Made by a program: the position numbers and the translations under genes. DNA of 64,000 nucleotides from Clostridia bacterium (GTDB taxonomy: Bacteria; Bacillota; Clostridia; Lachnospirales; CAG-274): assembly GCA_030524425.1 (NCBI GenBank), contig JAUNGN010000008.1:2689-66688 (forward strand). The letters are read 5' to 3'. Below are positions 36,658 to 45,448 of the stretch, one piece after another. Each line of letters opens with the position of its first letter. Positions within the stretch are counted from its first letter, which is position 1. Below the pieces are notes generated by a model that saw only the letters and a program-made list of their open reading frames with translations, was not told the DNA's origin and made no database searches.

Positions 36658-38286
36658 TTAGAAAATATTTCTGTCCTTAACAATAACAACCCAGTTTCCT
36701 TCTCTTATAACCTGAATGGCATCCTCCAAAATAACATGATCTCTGTCAACAGCATCTTCATATTCACTGTTTGTAAGAAGGAAAAAGTATTTGTCCTGAC
36801 CGGGCTGATCCTCAAACCACAAATTATCACTGTTAAGCCAGCCTGTTCTCGGATAGCTTTCATCAATGTTTACATCCCTTACCTTTACCTTACTGCTTGA
36901 AAGCAGTGTAAGTATATTGGCATTCCAGTATGTAGCATAGCCATAGTCAAGGCCGTTTCTTTCAAGGAGTTCAATTGCCTTGTGATGGTCATTATCTCTG
37001 CCGTAGTCCCCCGGCATTGCCCAAATCTGACAAACCGTAACCACACAGGATAATACAACAAGAGAAGAAACAAGAACAGCCCCTCTCTTTAAATCAACTC
37101 TGCTCCACAAATATTTCCATACAATAATATTGACAATTATAGCTGAGCATATAATTGGGGAAAGTCTCCAGTTTACACTTGACAGACTGCCGAAAACATA
37201 GCCGTAAAGTATAAAGCCTGTCATCAGCCAATGGAAAATAATAAAAATTCTCTCATTTCTGTTAAATCTGCCAAATATGAATACAGCATAAACAGGAACA
37301 AAAAACAATACAAGACTTCCTGCCATTTTAACGGCGGCAAAAACATTCCTTGCCTTGGTAATAGAACCGCCAAACTCGTAATCAGCACCCAAAAGCGAGG
37401 TCCATTGCTCTAAAAACTTCATTAAATTTCCGCTCCACTCTGATTTGTCAACTATATTGGAATAAGCACTTCCATAGCCTGCGCCAATATCCTTGGCTGC
37501 AATACTTAAAAATATACCGCCCAAAGCTGCAGCCACAAATATAATAAGGGCAGAAACCGCCGTATCCTTATTTGCCTTGGAAATGATTTTATTCTTTAAG
37601 TCAAAAACGGAAACCAGCAAAAGACTTCCCATAACGGGAATTGAAGAAAGAGTAAGTGTAGTAAGTCCGTCAAAGGCACTGAAAAATGACCACAATGCCA
37701 TACACAGCATTAACACAACTGCTTTCCTGTTATTGTTAAAAGAATAATTGTTTGCCTTAAAATGCTTAATAAATGCAAAGGTTAAGGCAAGCAAAACAAA
37801 GGCTAAAAAAGCACCTAAGCTGTAATGAATAATATGCTCCCAAAAAAGCTCTCTGAGCTTACCGCTTGATGAAACCGTAATAAGCTCAAAGGCAGCGGCA
37901 ATTAATCCGCTGTTCCTGCTCCAGCCCAAGCCCCTTGCCGTAAAATAAATACCAAGACCGAACAAAAGCATAAAAACAAGCATTGCAAAACGGTAGGCAA
38001 ACATTGTAAAACCAAAAAACAGCATAAAAGGATAAACCAAAAATGTTGCACCAAAGGGCAAAAGATAAGGATAGCAGAATGTGGTGCTGAAAAGCTTACC
38101 GCTGTCAATGGTCGCCTGTGCCCACGTCATTGTATCAACACAGTCCGAATGAAGATATCCCTCGGAAGGCCCAAGCATATAATAAATAACTGTCAAGGCT
38201 GCCGCAGCAATTGATATGACGGAAATAATCGTCTTTATGTTTGGTTTATCAGCCTTTTTATTTTTCTTTGTATTTTTTTTGCTCAT
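36658..38286 (-). CDS. Polytopic membrane protein, GT-C-like, between fumarase subunits
   Basis: 542 residues. A Lys-rich N-terminus (about 1-18) is followed by one membrane segment and an extracytoplasmic loop with GPSEGYLHSDCVDTMTWAQ, whose acidic pair resembles the first-loop motif of GT-C glycosyltransferases. About ten more membrane segments follow. The C-terminal ~110 residues are soluble (GYATYWNANILTLLSSSKV onwards), again like GT39/mannosyltransferase-type proteins. Substrate unknown. Gaps of 19 bases to the alpha subunit and 17 to the beta subunit imply one transcript. Confidence 0.8.
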   Translation of the reverse strand: MSKKNTKKNKKADKPNIKTIISVISIAAAALTVIYYMLGPSEGYLHSDCVDTMTWAQATIDSGKLFSTTFCYPYLLPFGATFLVYPFMLFFGFTMFAYRFAMLVFMLLFGLGIYFTARGLGWSRNSGLIAAAFELITVSSSGKLRELFWEHIIHYSLGAFLAFVLLALTFAFIKHFKANNYSFNNNRKAVVLMLCMALWSFFSAFDGLTTLTLSSIPVMGSLLLVSVFDLKNKIISKANKDTAVSALIIFVAAALGGIFLSIAAKDIGAGYGSAYSNIVDKSEWSGNLMKFLEQWTSLLGADYEFGGSITKARNVFAAVKMAGSLVLFFVPVYAVFIFGRFNRNERIFIIFHWLMTGFILYGYVFGSLSSVNWRLSPIICSAIIVNIIVWKYLWSRVDLKRGAVLVSSLVVLSCVVTVCQIWAMPGDYGRDNDHHKAIELLERNGLDYGYATYWNANILTLLSSSKVKVRDVNIDESYPRTGWLNSDNLWFEDQPGQDKYFFLLTNSEYEDAVDRDHVILEDAIQVIREGNWVVIVKDRNIF

Positions 38287-38305
38287 TATTTTTTCCTCCT
38301 GATGC

Positions 38306-39148
38306 CTATAGGGTCACTTCACTGTGCCTTGTAACATGACAGCTTATATTTACTGCTAAGGGCAGACCTGCAATGTGAGTTGCATAGGTTTCAATGTTAA
38401 GACCCAATATTGTGGTATTTCCTCCAAGTCCCTGAGGGCCTATGCCTAAATTGTTTGCCCTTGCCAAAAGCTCCTCTTCCATTGCTCTTATATGCTCCTT
38501 ATGGGATTTGGAGCCTATGGGGCGAAGCAAAGCCTTTTTCGCAAGCTTTGTACACATTTCAAAGTTGCCTCCGATGCCTACACCTACTACCATTGGAGGA
38601 CAGGGGTTAGGGCCTGCCTTTTCAATACAGTCAATAATTGCATCCTTAACACCTTCAGTACCGTCTGACGGCTTAAGCATATAAACCCTGCTCATGTTTT
38701 CGCTGCCAAAGCCCTTAGGTGCTACCTCAATATGTACTTTATCCCCTTCTATAATATCATAGTGAACAATTGCAGGAGTATTATCCTTAGTGTTGACTCT
38801 TATAAGAGGGTCTGAAACTACAGACTTTCTCAAATATCCCTCTGTGTAACCCCGGCGCACACCTTCATTTACGGCATCTGTCAGACTGCCTCCCGTAAAA
38901 TGCACATCCTGACCTATTTCCATAAAAATAACTGCCATACCCGTATCCTGGCATATAGGCTTCATTTTACATCCTGCAAGGTCCGCATTCTCAATAAGCT
39001 GTGATAAAATATTCCTGCCTATTTCAGAGCTTTCCTCCCTTTCCGCCTTTTCAAGTGCCTCATATACATCGGAGTTAAGACAGCAGTTTGCCTTAATACA
39101 CATATCCTTTATTGCATTTGTAATTTTCGATACATCTATTTCTCTCAT
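38306..39148 (-). CDS. Class I fumarate hydratase, alpha (N-terminal) subunit
   Basis: 280 residues of the Fe-S hydro-lyase alpha family. MKPICQDTGMAVIFMEIGQ carries one 4Fe-4S cysteine, with further conserved Cys in GIGGNFEMCTKLAKKALLRP and the GLGGNTTILGLNIE region. It makes the catalytic Fe-S half of fumarase together with the product at 36092. GGGAG precedes ATG 39148. It is first in the three-gene unit, behind a good promoter. Confidence 0.93.
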   Translation of the reverse strand: MREIDVSKITNAIKDMCIKANCCLNSDVYEALEKAEREESSEIGRNILSQLIENADLAGCKMKPICQDTGMAVIFMEIGQDVHFTGGSLTDAVNEGVRRGYTEGYLRKSVVSDPLIRVNTKDNTPAIVHYDIIEGDKVHIEVAPKGFGSENMSRVYMLKPSDGTEGVKDAIIDCIEKAGPNPCPPMVVGVGIGGNFEMCTKLAKKALLRPIGSKSHKEHIRAMEEELLARANNLGIGPQGLGGNTTILGLNIETYATHIAGLPLAVNISCHVTRHSEVTL

Positions 39149-39185
39149 TGTGTTTTCTCCCGATATTCAATATATTACAAATTTT

Positions 39186-39214
39186 ATTATAGCATAATTG
39201 AAGGATTCATACAA
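39186..39214 (-). promoter_or_regulatory. Promoter of the fumarase operon
   Basis: TTGTAT and TATAAT on the minus strand with 17 bases between, ending 38 bases before the ATG at 39148. Confidence 0.65.
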
Positions 39215-39245
39215 TAATAAAGTTTGGGATTTGTAAATTTCATAA

Positions 39246-39271
39246 GGCACAGAGAATACTGCCTCTGTGCC
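39246..39271 (-). terminator. Hairpin after the methyltransferase gene
   Basis: GGCACAGAG / CTCTGTGCC, 9 perfect pairs and an 8-base loop, directly after the methyltransferase stop. The U tract (TTATGAAATTT) is poor. Confidence 0.6.
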
Positions 39272-39278
39272 CCGCAAA

Positions 39279-40031
39279 TCAAAGTTTTATACATCTGAAT
39301 CTTATTCTTACGTAATCCACAAACCACTTGCCCTCCCTGCACAAAACAGGCTTAAGCCGTCTGCAGGCTTCATCAATAATATTACGGGTTTCCTCTTCAC
39401 CCAAGCCCTCAAAGGGTGCAAGATTAAACATTCTTATCCAGCCCTCAAGACCATTATCACCCTGCTGCAGTGTAGGTCTGTCAAAAAGACAGGCAAACTT
39501 AACCCTTAAGCCTGCATTTTCAAGAAGAGGTCCATACTCTCCAATAGAGGGAAAATAGAAATTCTTTCTATATTTATGCCCTCTTTCCTCAAATATTTCC
39601 CTTAAGGCAGTGTGTACCCTTTCAGCACAGCCATATCCGCCGAATTCACAGACAAACTCTCCGCCCTTTTTAATATTTGAGGCAATGTTATTTAAAAGAC
39701 TCTGATGCTTTTCCTTATCTATCCAATGGAGAACAGCATTTGAAAATATGGCGTCACAGGGCTCAATTTTAAAATCAAGAGCATTTCCTTTTATAAATTC
39801 AATATCACTGTATTTCCTTTTCGCAGTTTCAAGCATTTCTTCAGAATCGTCTATACCCGTCACATTATAGCCTCTTTCTGCCAGCTTAACCGTCAGATTA
39901 CCGTTTCCGCAGCCTAAGTCAACAACCCTGCTGCCTGCAGGTGAGTGCAAAAGCTCCATAACGTCCTCACCATATTTATGTACAAACTGAAAGTCCTCAG
40001 AATACCTGTCTGCATCCCAGCTTATATTCAT
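39279..40031 (-). CDS. Class I SAM-dependent methyltransferase
   Basis: 250 residues. Motif I is VVDLGCGNGNLTVKL (SAM binding), motif II VTGIDDSEEML, and motif IV CDAIFSNAVLHWI, with FSNAVLHW typical of the trans-aconitate methyltransferase / Tam-like group. Substrate unknown. I use ATG 40031 with AGGAG eight bases upstream; the GTG at 40040 would overlap it. The neighbouring efp gene ends in a terminator just upstream, so this gene probably has its own start or depends on read-through. Confidence 0.88.
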   Translation of the reverse strand: MNISWDADRYSEDFQFVHKYGEDVMELLHSPAGSRVVDLGCGNGNLTVKLAERGYNVTGIDDSEEMLETAKRKYSDIEFIKGNALDFKIEPCDAIFSNAVLHWIDKEKHQSLLNNIASNIKKGGEFVCEFGGYGCAERVHTALREIFEERGHKYRKNFYFPSIGEYGPLLENAGLRVKFACLFDRPTLQQGDNGLEGWIRMFNLAPFEGLGEEETRNIIDEACRRLKPVLCREGKWFVDYVRIRFRCIKL

Positions 40032-40051
40032 TCTTACCACTCCTTATAATA

Positions 40052-40080
40052 AAAAAGGGCGTGTCCCCACACCCCTTTTT
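40052..40080 (-). terminator. Terminator after efp
   Basis: Minus strand AAAAAGGG-GTGT pairs with ACAC-CCCTTTTT with a single bulge and a 4-base loop; the T run forms the 3' arm. It lies directly after the efp stop codon. Confidence 0.82.
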
Positions 40081-40084
40081 AAAA

Positions 40085-40648
40085 TTACTTATTTACTCTG
40101 CCCAAATACTCGCCTGTAGCTGTGTCAACCTTGATAATTTCGCCCTGATTAATAAATAAAGGCACATTAACCGTAGCTCCTGTTTCAACTGTAGCAGGCT
40201 TGGTAGCTCCTGTGGCTGTATCACCCTTAAAGCCAGGCTCAGTATCCGTAACCTCAAGCTCAACAGCAATAGGAGGCTCAATGCCAAATACCTTACCCTG
40301 ATAGCTGAGAACCTTAACAGCTTCATTTTCCTTAACAAACTTAAGAGTATCTCCTACTTCACTTGCAGGAATAGGAATCTGGTCATAAGTTTCAACATCC
40401 ATAAAGTAGTAAAGCTCACCGTCGTTATAAAGATATGACATATCCTTTCTGTCGATATGAGCCTTAGGCATTTTTTCAGTAGGTCTGAAAGTCTTTTCAA
40501 CAACAGCTCCTGACACAAGATTCTTTAACTTAGTTCTGACAAAGGCAGCACCCTTACCAGGCTTAACATGCTGGAATTCAATAATCTGGTAAATATTGCC
40601 CTCATATTCCATAGTAACACCGTTTCTAAATTCACCGGCAGAAATCAT
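40085..40648 (-). CDS. efp: Translation elongation factor P
   Basis: 187 residues, the three-barrel EF-P. It contains [21 protein letters not shown], the modification loop [17 protein letters not shown] with its Lys, [18 protein letters not shown] and the C-terminal [23 protein letters not shown] rescues ribosomes stalled at polyproline. AAGGAGG precedes ATG 40648. Modification enzymes for the loop lysine are not in this window. Confidence 0.97.
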   Translation of the reverse strand: MISAGEFRNGVTMEYEGNIYQIIEFQHVKPGKGAAFVRTKLKNLVSGAVVEKTFRPTEKMPKAHIDRKDMSYLYNDGELYYFMDVETYDQIPIPASEVGDTLKFVKENEAVKVLSYQGKVFGIEPPIAVELEVTDTEPGFKGDTATGATKPATVETGATVNVPLFINQGEIIKVDTATGEYLGRVNK

Positions 40649-40763
40649 AAAATTATTCCTCCTTAATAGTCATAAACATAATTATATATTTTATATTACC
40701 CTATATTGACAAAAAAAGCAATACAAATTTTTATTTAGCACCATATTTTTTATAAAACATGGT

Positions 40764-40799
40764 GTAATCTGATTGTAATATTTGTAATCAGACTGTAAC
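40764..40799. repeat. 20-base-period direct repeat containing an inverted repeat
   Basis: GTAATCTGATTGTAAT (40764-40779) recurs as GTAATCAGACTGTAAC (40784-40799), 13 of 16 bases matching, spaced two helical turns. Within them TCTGATT (40768-40774) and AATCAGA (40786-40792) form an inverted repeat. It looks like a protein-binding site beside the DnaA boxes. Confidence 0.5.
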
Positions 40800-40832
40800 A
40801 ATGTTCGATATTTTTTCGATTTTTGCATCTTA

Positions 40833-40885
40833 TGTGGATAAATAAGCCTTTTCCACATGAAAATATGTTCCCGCATTGTGGATAA
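40833..40885. promoter_or_regulatory. DnaA-box cluster between efp and murC
   Basis: Two perfect TTATCCACA boxes on the minus strand (40841-40833 and 40885-40877) are spaced 44 bases, with a one-mismatch box TTTTCCACA on the plus strand between them (40849-40857). They lie in the 255-base gap next to a very AT-rich stretch (about 40675-40760). It could be a DnaA titration or regulatory site. There is no dnaA or dnaN here to suggest the chromosomal origin. Confidence 0.6.
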
Positions 40886-40903
40886 CCGGGATAACTTTGT
40901 GAA

Positions 40904-42277
40904 TTACTCCATAGATACAAGCTTTTCCCCAAGTTTTACAATATCTCCCGCACCCATAGTTATCAACATATCCTGTGGATTACAATTATTAAGAACATAA
41001 GTTTCAGCATTTTCGAAGGTTCCGCAATACTCCGCATTGCCTCCATGTTCGACAATCTTCCCGGCTAAATCCCTGCTGCTGACAAGCCCTGTATCCTTTT
41101 CTCTTGAAGCATAAATATCCACAAGCACAACCTTATCAGCCTTTGAAAGCACCTGCGCAAACTCGTCTAAAAGCTCGTAGGTCCTGCTGTAGGTATGAGG
41201 CTGAAAAACAATGCAAAGGCTGTTAATGTCATTGGCTCTTGCACTGTTAATTGTTGCGGCAATTTCAGTGGGATGATGAGCATAGTCATCAATTACCTTA
41301 ACACCCTTGAAGCTTCCTTTATACTGAAAACGTCTGTCTGTTCCGTGATAATTGTTAATACCCTTTACAATAGCATCAACAGATATACCGTATTTATAGC
41401 AAAGAGCAAAGGCAGAAAGAGAGTTATACACATTATGCCCGCCCGGTATTGAAAGATTAACTCTTGCAATTTCATTCCCCTTATAATTAACGGTATAAGC
41501 ACCATGGCCCATTGAATCATAGCTTATATCCATGGGATACCAGTCGGCACTGCTGTCACTGCCATAGGTTTCATAAGGACACACTATTCCCTCTGTAACC
41601 TCTCCCAATCTTGGTATTTCATTATTAATTATTAAAAATCCGTCTGACGGTATTCTTTTTGCAAACTTATTAAAAGACTTATAAATATTATCCAGATTTT
41701 TAAAATAGTCAATATGGTCCTTATCCACGTTTAAAATAATGGCTGAATGCGGATTAAACTTTAAAAAACTGTCACAATATTCACAGGTTTCAAGCACAAA
41801 GTAATCATCACTGCCTACCTTGTAGTTGCCTCCTATGCTTGGCAGCATGCCCCCAATGGAAACAGTAGGCTCAGCCTGAGCTGAAAGCAGAATTTCCGTA
41901 ACAAGTGATGATGTAGTAGTTTTGCCGTGAGTGCCTGCAACGGAAATAGGATGCTTATATTCAAGCATAAGCATACCTACAAGCTCTGCCCTGTCAATAA
42001 CACAAGCCTTAGATGCTCTTGCAGCCTTAAGCTCAGGATTTTCCTCACTTACGGCAGCGGTATATACAACCAGTTCTATATCATCGGTTATATTTTCCGC
42101 CCTCTGCCCTATGGCAACCTTAATTCCCTTTTCCTCAAGACTGTCTGTAACCGCAGTCTGCACACCGTCTGAGCCTGAAATAGTCTTGCCCTTGTGCAAA
42201 AGTATTTCCGCAAGGCTTGACATACTTATACCGCCGATACCAATAAAATGAATTTTGTTAAAATCCTTAAGTAACAT
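40904..42277 (-). CDS. murC: UDP-N-acetylmuramate--L-alanine ligase MurC
   Basis: 457 residues. The N-terminal Rossmann domain begins IHFIGIGGISMSSLAEILL. The ATP-binding loop is VAGTHGKTTTSSLV, the metal/substrate region LETCEYCDSF, and the ligase C-domain has VIDDYAHHPTEIAAT. It adds L-Ala to UDP-MurNAc in cytoplasmic peptidoglycan synthesis. AAGGGGA precedes the ATG. The upstream gene (42302) ends 24 bases before and is likely co-transcribed. I see no clear terminator; the DnaA-box region begins just after the stop. Confidence 0.97.
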   Translation of the reverse strand: MLLKDFNKIHFIGIGGISMSSLAEILLHKGKTISGSDGVQTAVTDSLEEKGIKVAIGQRAENITDDIELVVYTAAVSEENPELKAARASKACVIDRAELVGMLMLEYKHPISVAGTHGKTTTSSLVTEILLSAQAEPTVSIGGMLPSIGGNYKVGSDDYFVLETCEYCDSFLKFNPHSAIILNVDKDHIDYFKNLDNIYKSFNKFAKRIPSDGFLIINNEIPRLGEVTEGIVCPYETYGSDSSADWYPMDISYDSMGHGAYTVNYKGNEIARVNLSIPGGHNVYNSLSAFALCYKYGISVDAIVKGINNYHGTDRRFQYKGSFKGVKVIDDYAHHPTEIAATINSARANDINSLCIVFQPHTYSRTYELLDEFAQVLSKADKVVLVDIYASREKDTGLVSSRDLAGKIVEHGGNAEYCGTFENAETYVLNNCNPQDMLITMGAGDIVKLGEKLVSME

Positions 42278-42301
42278 TAAATCTATCCCCTTAAAAATTA
42301 T

Positions 42302-43003
42302 TTATTTTACTTTATTAAAAAAGTCCTCTGTAAGCTTTGCCATATCATCATAAGTATAGTTTCTGCCAATTGACTCCAAAGTATAACCAATACCATCGGC
42401 ATACCACATCATTTGCTGCATTGGCAGAAGCTCAGACAGGGAATTTCCGTATCTTACAACAACAGTGCCTTTTTCCTCAGACTCTGAAATATTGGAAGGC
42501 AGTTCTCCCCCTTCTGTTGTATAATAAAGGCTTCTGTCGTTATAAACCACAGATATATCATCTATAGTATTAGATTCTCCTCTCTGCTTAGGCAGCATTT
42601 CATTATACTCTTCCTCTGTCATAGCCTTAGCTGTAACTGAAAGCCTTTCGCCGCTGGTTACGGCATTTGCAAGGTAATTATACTTAATACTGCCGTCATT
42701 AATTTGGTAATTACTGAGATTAAACTGTTCATTTATGCTGTCTGTCTGCATAACATTATCAAGACTGACGCTGTTAAGCTCCTCAGGTGAAGGCAAATCA
42801 CCTTTTTCAATTTCTGAAATTTTTGCCTCGGTATTTTTATTAAATTCCGTTACAAATCTGTTTGTGTCCGTTGCTCCTTCACCTGCTGAATCAGCTCCTT
42901 TACCGTTACTTACAGCTATAAAGACTGCAGTTAAAATAATTACAACAAGTAAAACAGCCATAATTAAATAAATTGCTCTATTAAAATCAATTTTCTTTTC
43001 CAT
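42302..43003 (-). CDS. Membrane-anchored extracytoplasmic protein, DUF4367-like
   Basis: 233 residues. One membrane segment (about 11-32) is followed by an acidic extracytoplasmic region. The C-terminus, with MMWYADGIGYTLESIGRNYT and YDDMAKLTEDFF, resembles the DUF4367 ending. That ending is often seen in proteins tied to sigma-factor/anti-sigma systems and sporulation, but no sigma factor is adjacent. It sits directly upstream of murC. Function unknown. Confidence 0.75.
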   Translation of the reverse strand: MEKKIDFNRAIYLIMAVLLVVIILTAVFIAVSNGKGADSAGEGATDTNRFVTEFNKNTEAKISEIEKGDLPSPEELNSVSLDNVMQTDSINEQFNLSNYQINDGSIKYNYLANAVTSGERLSVTAKAMTEEEYNEMLPKQRGESNTIDDISVVYNDRSLYYTTEGGELPSNISESEEKGTVVVRYGNSLSELLPMQQMMWYADGIGYTLESIGRNYTYDDMAKLTEDFFNKVK

Positions 43004-43137
43004 AATACGTCCTTCCTTTTTTAAGCATTCATTTAGATTATATCACAAAGATATTAAATTGAAAATAGAAAAACGGCTTTTTGTACTTAATTTTTTATCC
43101 TGACATAAAATAAAGAATAGAAAGGAGAAGTGATAAA

Positions 43138-44160
43138 ATGAACAGCTACATAATAAAAAACCATGAGGGTATATATTCGGTATATGGTGAAAACAATTGT
43201 ATTTATGAAAGAGAGTGGACTGACTGCAAATGGGGCAAAGCTAAAACCATCGCCATAAACACAAAGGGCAGTTTTTCCCTTATGCGCAATAATAAGGGAG
43301 AGCCTCTCATATTATACCGGGATAAAGACGGAAACCTTATGCTTGCAAACAGGGATAAGCCCCATAAAATGGTACTCAGAAATAATTCTGAACCAAAAAC
43401 AATTTTACATATTGACGGAATAATAAGAGATAACACAATAAGACTTTTCTATAACAGAGATTATCTGAATGAAAGCTATCTTACCGAACAGCACAGACGG
43501 GATGACGGAAGCTGGTCAAATCCCATTACACTTGACAGCTATATACCCGATGACAAAATGACAAGGCTTGTAAGCTTAGGCAGCAACTATATTCTTTTTT
43601 ATTCCAAAAAAGTACCTGAGCAGCAAATAGGCTACAGGGAAATAAGCCCCTTTGGCATAAGGGAATTTAAAATGCTTTACGCCACAGGCTACAAAATACA
43701 GGACTATTCTCTTGCCGTAACAGAGGAAGAAATACACCTTACGGCAGTAATAAGCACTGCAAGAACAAGTAAGCTTATATATTTAAAAAAGGATAACAGC
43801 GGTATATCAAAAGCAAAAATACTTTTTGAGGGAGGAGTTAAGGGATGCCATATCTCAATAGAAAACAGTAAAATAATAATTCTGATAAATACAGCAAAGG
43901 GTAACTGCCGATTTACCTCCTATGATATGGGTATAAGCTTTAAACGTATGGAAAACGCTGACCAATTTGTATTTAATAAGTCCGTATTTGCCGACTACAC
44001 AAGACAGATTGCCGATAATTTTGTTGCTTCAGAGCTATTAACAGACTGCAGCTTTCCCTATGAAGTAAGATTATGTCCCATCATACCATGCAATAATGAA
44101 AATGAAGTAGAAAAACTGAAAAAAGAAATAGAAAGACTTAAGAAACTGCATCCAAATTAA
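43138..44160 (+). CDS. Uncharacterised protein with propeller-like repeats and C-terminal coiled coil
   Basis: 340 residues, no signal peptide or membrane segment. Short strands with recurring aromatic and Asp-rich turns (LILYRDKDGNLMLANRD, DDGSWSNPITLDS, FILFYSKK-like) suggest a beta-propeller-type fold. The last 25 residues (NENEVEKLKKEIERLKKL) form a coiled coil. I do not recognise a named family. AAAGGAG precedes the ATG. It stands divergent from the DUF4367-like gene and is followed by thiE with its own promoter. Confidence 0.78.
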   Translation: MNSYIIKNHEGIYSVYGENNCIYEREWTDCKWGKAKTIAINTKGSFSLMRNNKGEPLILYRDKDGNLMLANRDKPHKMVLRNNSEPKTILHIDGIIRDNTIRLFYNRDYLNESYLTEQHRRDDGSWSNPITLDSYIPDDKMTRLVSLGSNYILFYSKKVPEQQIGYREISPFGIREFKMLYATGYKIQDYSLAVTEEEIHLTAVISTARTSKLIYLKKDNSGISKAKILFEGGVKGCHISIENSKIIILINTAKGNCRFTSYDMGISFKRMENADQFVFNKSVFADYTRQIADNFVASELLTDCSFPYEVRLCPIIPCNNENEVEKLKKEIERLKKLHPN

Positions 44161-44166
44161 AAAAGG

Positions 44167-44195
44167 TTGCTAAAAATCAGGTATAGTGATATGAT
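44167..44195 (+). promoter_or_regulatory. Promoter of thiE
   Basis: TTGCTA and TATGAT separated by 17 bases, starting just after the upstream stop. The 75-base leader has no CUGAGA-type TPP riboswitch core. Confidence 0.55.
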
Positions 44196-44235
44196 AATAA
44201 TATAAATCTGTATTAAAAATCACGGAGATGACAAT

Positions 44236-44877
44236 ATGAAATTTACAAAAGACAGCCTGATACTATATGCCGTAACAGACAGACAATGGTTAAAGGACAA
44301 AACTCTTGCACAAGCAGCAGAAGAAGCAATAAAGGGCGGTGCAACCTTTATACAGCTGAGGGAAAAGAATGCCTCCTATGAGGAATTCAAAAAAATTGCC
44401 CTGGAAGTAAAGGCAGTAACAGATAAATATAATATACCCTTTGTTATAAATGACAATGTTAAGCTTTGTATGGAAATAAATGCCGACGGCGTACATGTAG
44501 GTGCTGATGATATGTCAGTTAAAAAAGCAAGGGAACTATTGGGAAGAGATAAAATTGTAGGAGGTACGGCAAGAACCCTTGAAAGAGCCATAATTGCCTG
44601 TAATGAAGGTGCTGACTACCTGGGCATAGGTGCGGTTTTTAATACCTCCACAAAAGAAGGCACCACTCACATGACAAAGGAGCTTGCAAATGCCATAAAC
44701 AATAAGGTTAATATACCAACTGTTGCCATAGGAGGTATTAACAGAGATAATATTTCGGCTTTATCAGGCTATGGAGTAAGCGGAGCCGCAGTGGTTTCCG
44801 CCATATTTGCACAGGAGGATATAACCTCTGCATGCAGGGAACTAAGGTATCTTGCAGATAAATTAAAAAAACAGTAA
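44236..44877 (+). CDS. thiE: Thiamine-phosphate synthase
   Basis: 213 residues of a TIM barrel with LYAVTDRQWL, GATFIQLREKNAS (pyrophosphate/Mg site), FVINDNVKLCMEINADGVHVG, IVGGTARTLE and TVAIGGINRDN. It joins HMP-PP and thiazole phosphate to give thiamine phosphate. It is alone: no other thi gene and no TPP riboswitch nearby, which may mean salvage use of imported precursors or biosynthetic genes elsewhere. Confidence 0.95.
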   Translation: MKFTKDSLILYAVTDRQWLKDKTLAQAAEEAIKGGATFIQLREKNASYEEFKKIALEVKAVTDKYNIPFVINDNVKLCMEINADGVHVGADDMSVKKARELLGRDKIVGGTARTLERAIIACNEGADYLGIGAVFNTSTKEGTTHMTKELANAINNKVNIPTVAIGGINRDNISALSGYGVSGAAVVSAIFAQEDITSACRELRYLADKLKKQ

Positions 44878-44888
44878 TAAAATAAAGT

Positions 44889-44933
44889 CTCCCCGAATAT
44901 CTAAATATAAAAGGATGTTGGGGGAGTTTTCTT
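44889..44933 (+). terminator. Terminator after thiE
   Basis: CTCCCC (44889-44894) pairs with GGGGAG (44921-44926), with partial pairing inside, followed by TTTTCTT. Confidence 0.7.
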
Positions 44934-44987
44934 ATACTTAAACAAAACCTCCAAACAATCTCATTGTGTAATAGAGGAGGTATTTCA

Positions 44988-45365
44988 ATGTTTAAATCAA
45001 AAAGCTCACCTGTAATCGCTTTGTTTAAAGGCATATTAATAAGCTACATAATTACAATGCTTGTATTTATTATATTTGCACTGCTGATAACCTACACTGA
45101 CATAAGCGAAAAACACATCGGAACGGTAATAAGGATAACTACTGCTATTGTATGCATACTCAGCGGATTTATTACTGCAGGCTCAGCAAATAAAGGAGGC
45201 TTGATATGGGGCATAATATCAGGAATAAGCTATGTCATAATAATGTGTATTGTAGGCTATCTCCTGCTTCCTGATTATTCCATTACATCCAAGCTTATTG
45301 TAAGCCTTATGCTTGCCGTGGCAGGAGGCGGACTTGGCGGTGTTGTCGGAATAAATTTAAAATAA
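44988..45365 (+). CDS. TIGR04086-type small membrane protein
   Basis: 125 residues with four membrane segments (about 12-37, 46-67, 72-97, 100-123), a Gly-rich last helix (AVAGGGLGGVVG) and the pattern of the TIGR04086 family, common in Clostridia and of unknown function. ATG 44988 has GAGGAGG at ideal spacing; an upstream in-frame start at 44964 is not needed. In other Clostridia, as I recall, the gene is often near yajC; here it is 37 kb away. Confidence 0.82.
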   Translation: MFKSKSSPVIALFKGILISYIITMLVFIIFALLITYTDISEKHIGTVIRITTAIVCILSGFITAGSANKGGLIWGIISGISYVIIMCIVGYLLLPDYSITSKLIVSLMLAVAGGGLGGVVGINLK

Positions 45366-45367
45366 AA

Positions 45368-45390
45368 GGGAGGGTGTTCAGCACCCTCCT
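45368..45390. terminator. Bidirectional hairpin between TIGR04086 gene and SRP RNA
   Basis: GGAGGGTG / CACCCTCC, 8 bp with a 5-base loop. The minus-strand side continues CTTTTATTTT, a usable U tract for the SRP RNA transcript; the plus side has none. Confidence 0.6.
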
Positions 45391-45448
45391 CAGATAATTA
45401 TCAGGTAATTATAAATACATAGTTCCTGCACAAATATATTATTTAAAT

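Noticed and set aside
40649..40903. Chromosomal replication origin
   Set aside because: Only three boxes and no dnaA, dnaN, rpmH or gyrB nearby; a regulatory or titration cluster is the safer reading.
44161..44235. TPP riboswitch upstream of thiE
   Set aside because: The 75-base leader is too short and lacks the CUGAGA and related core segments.
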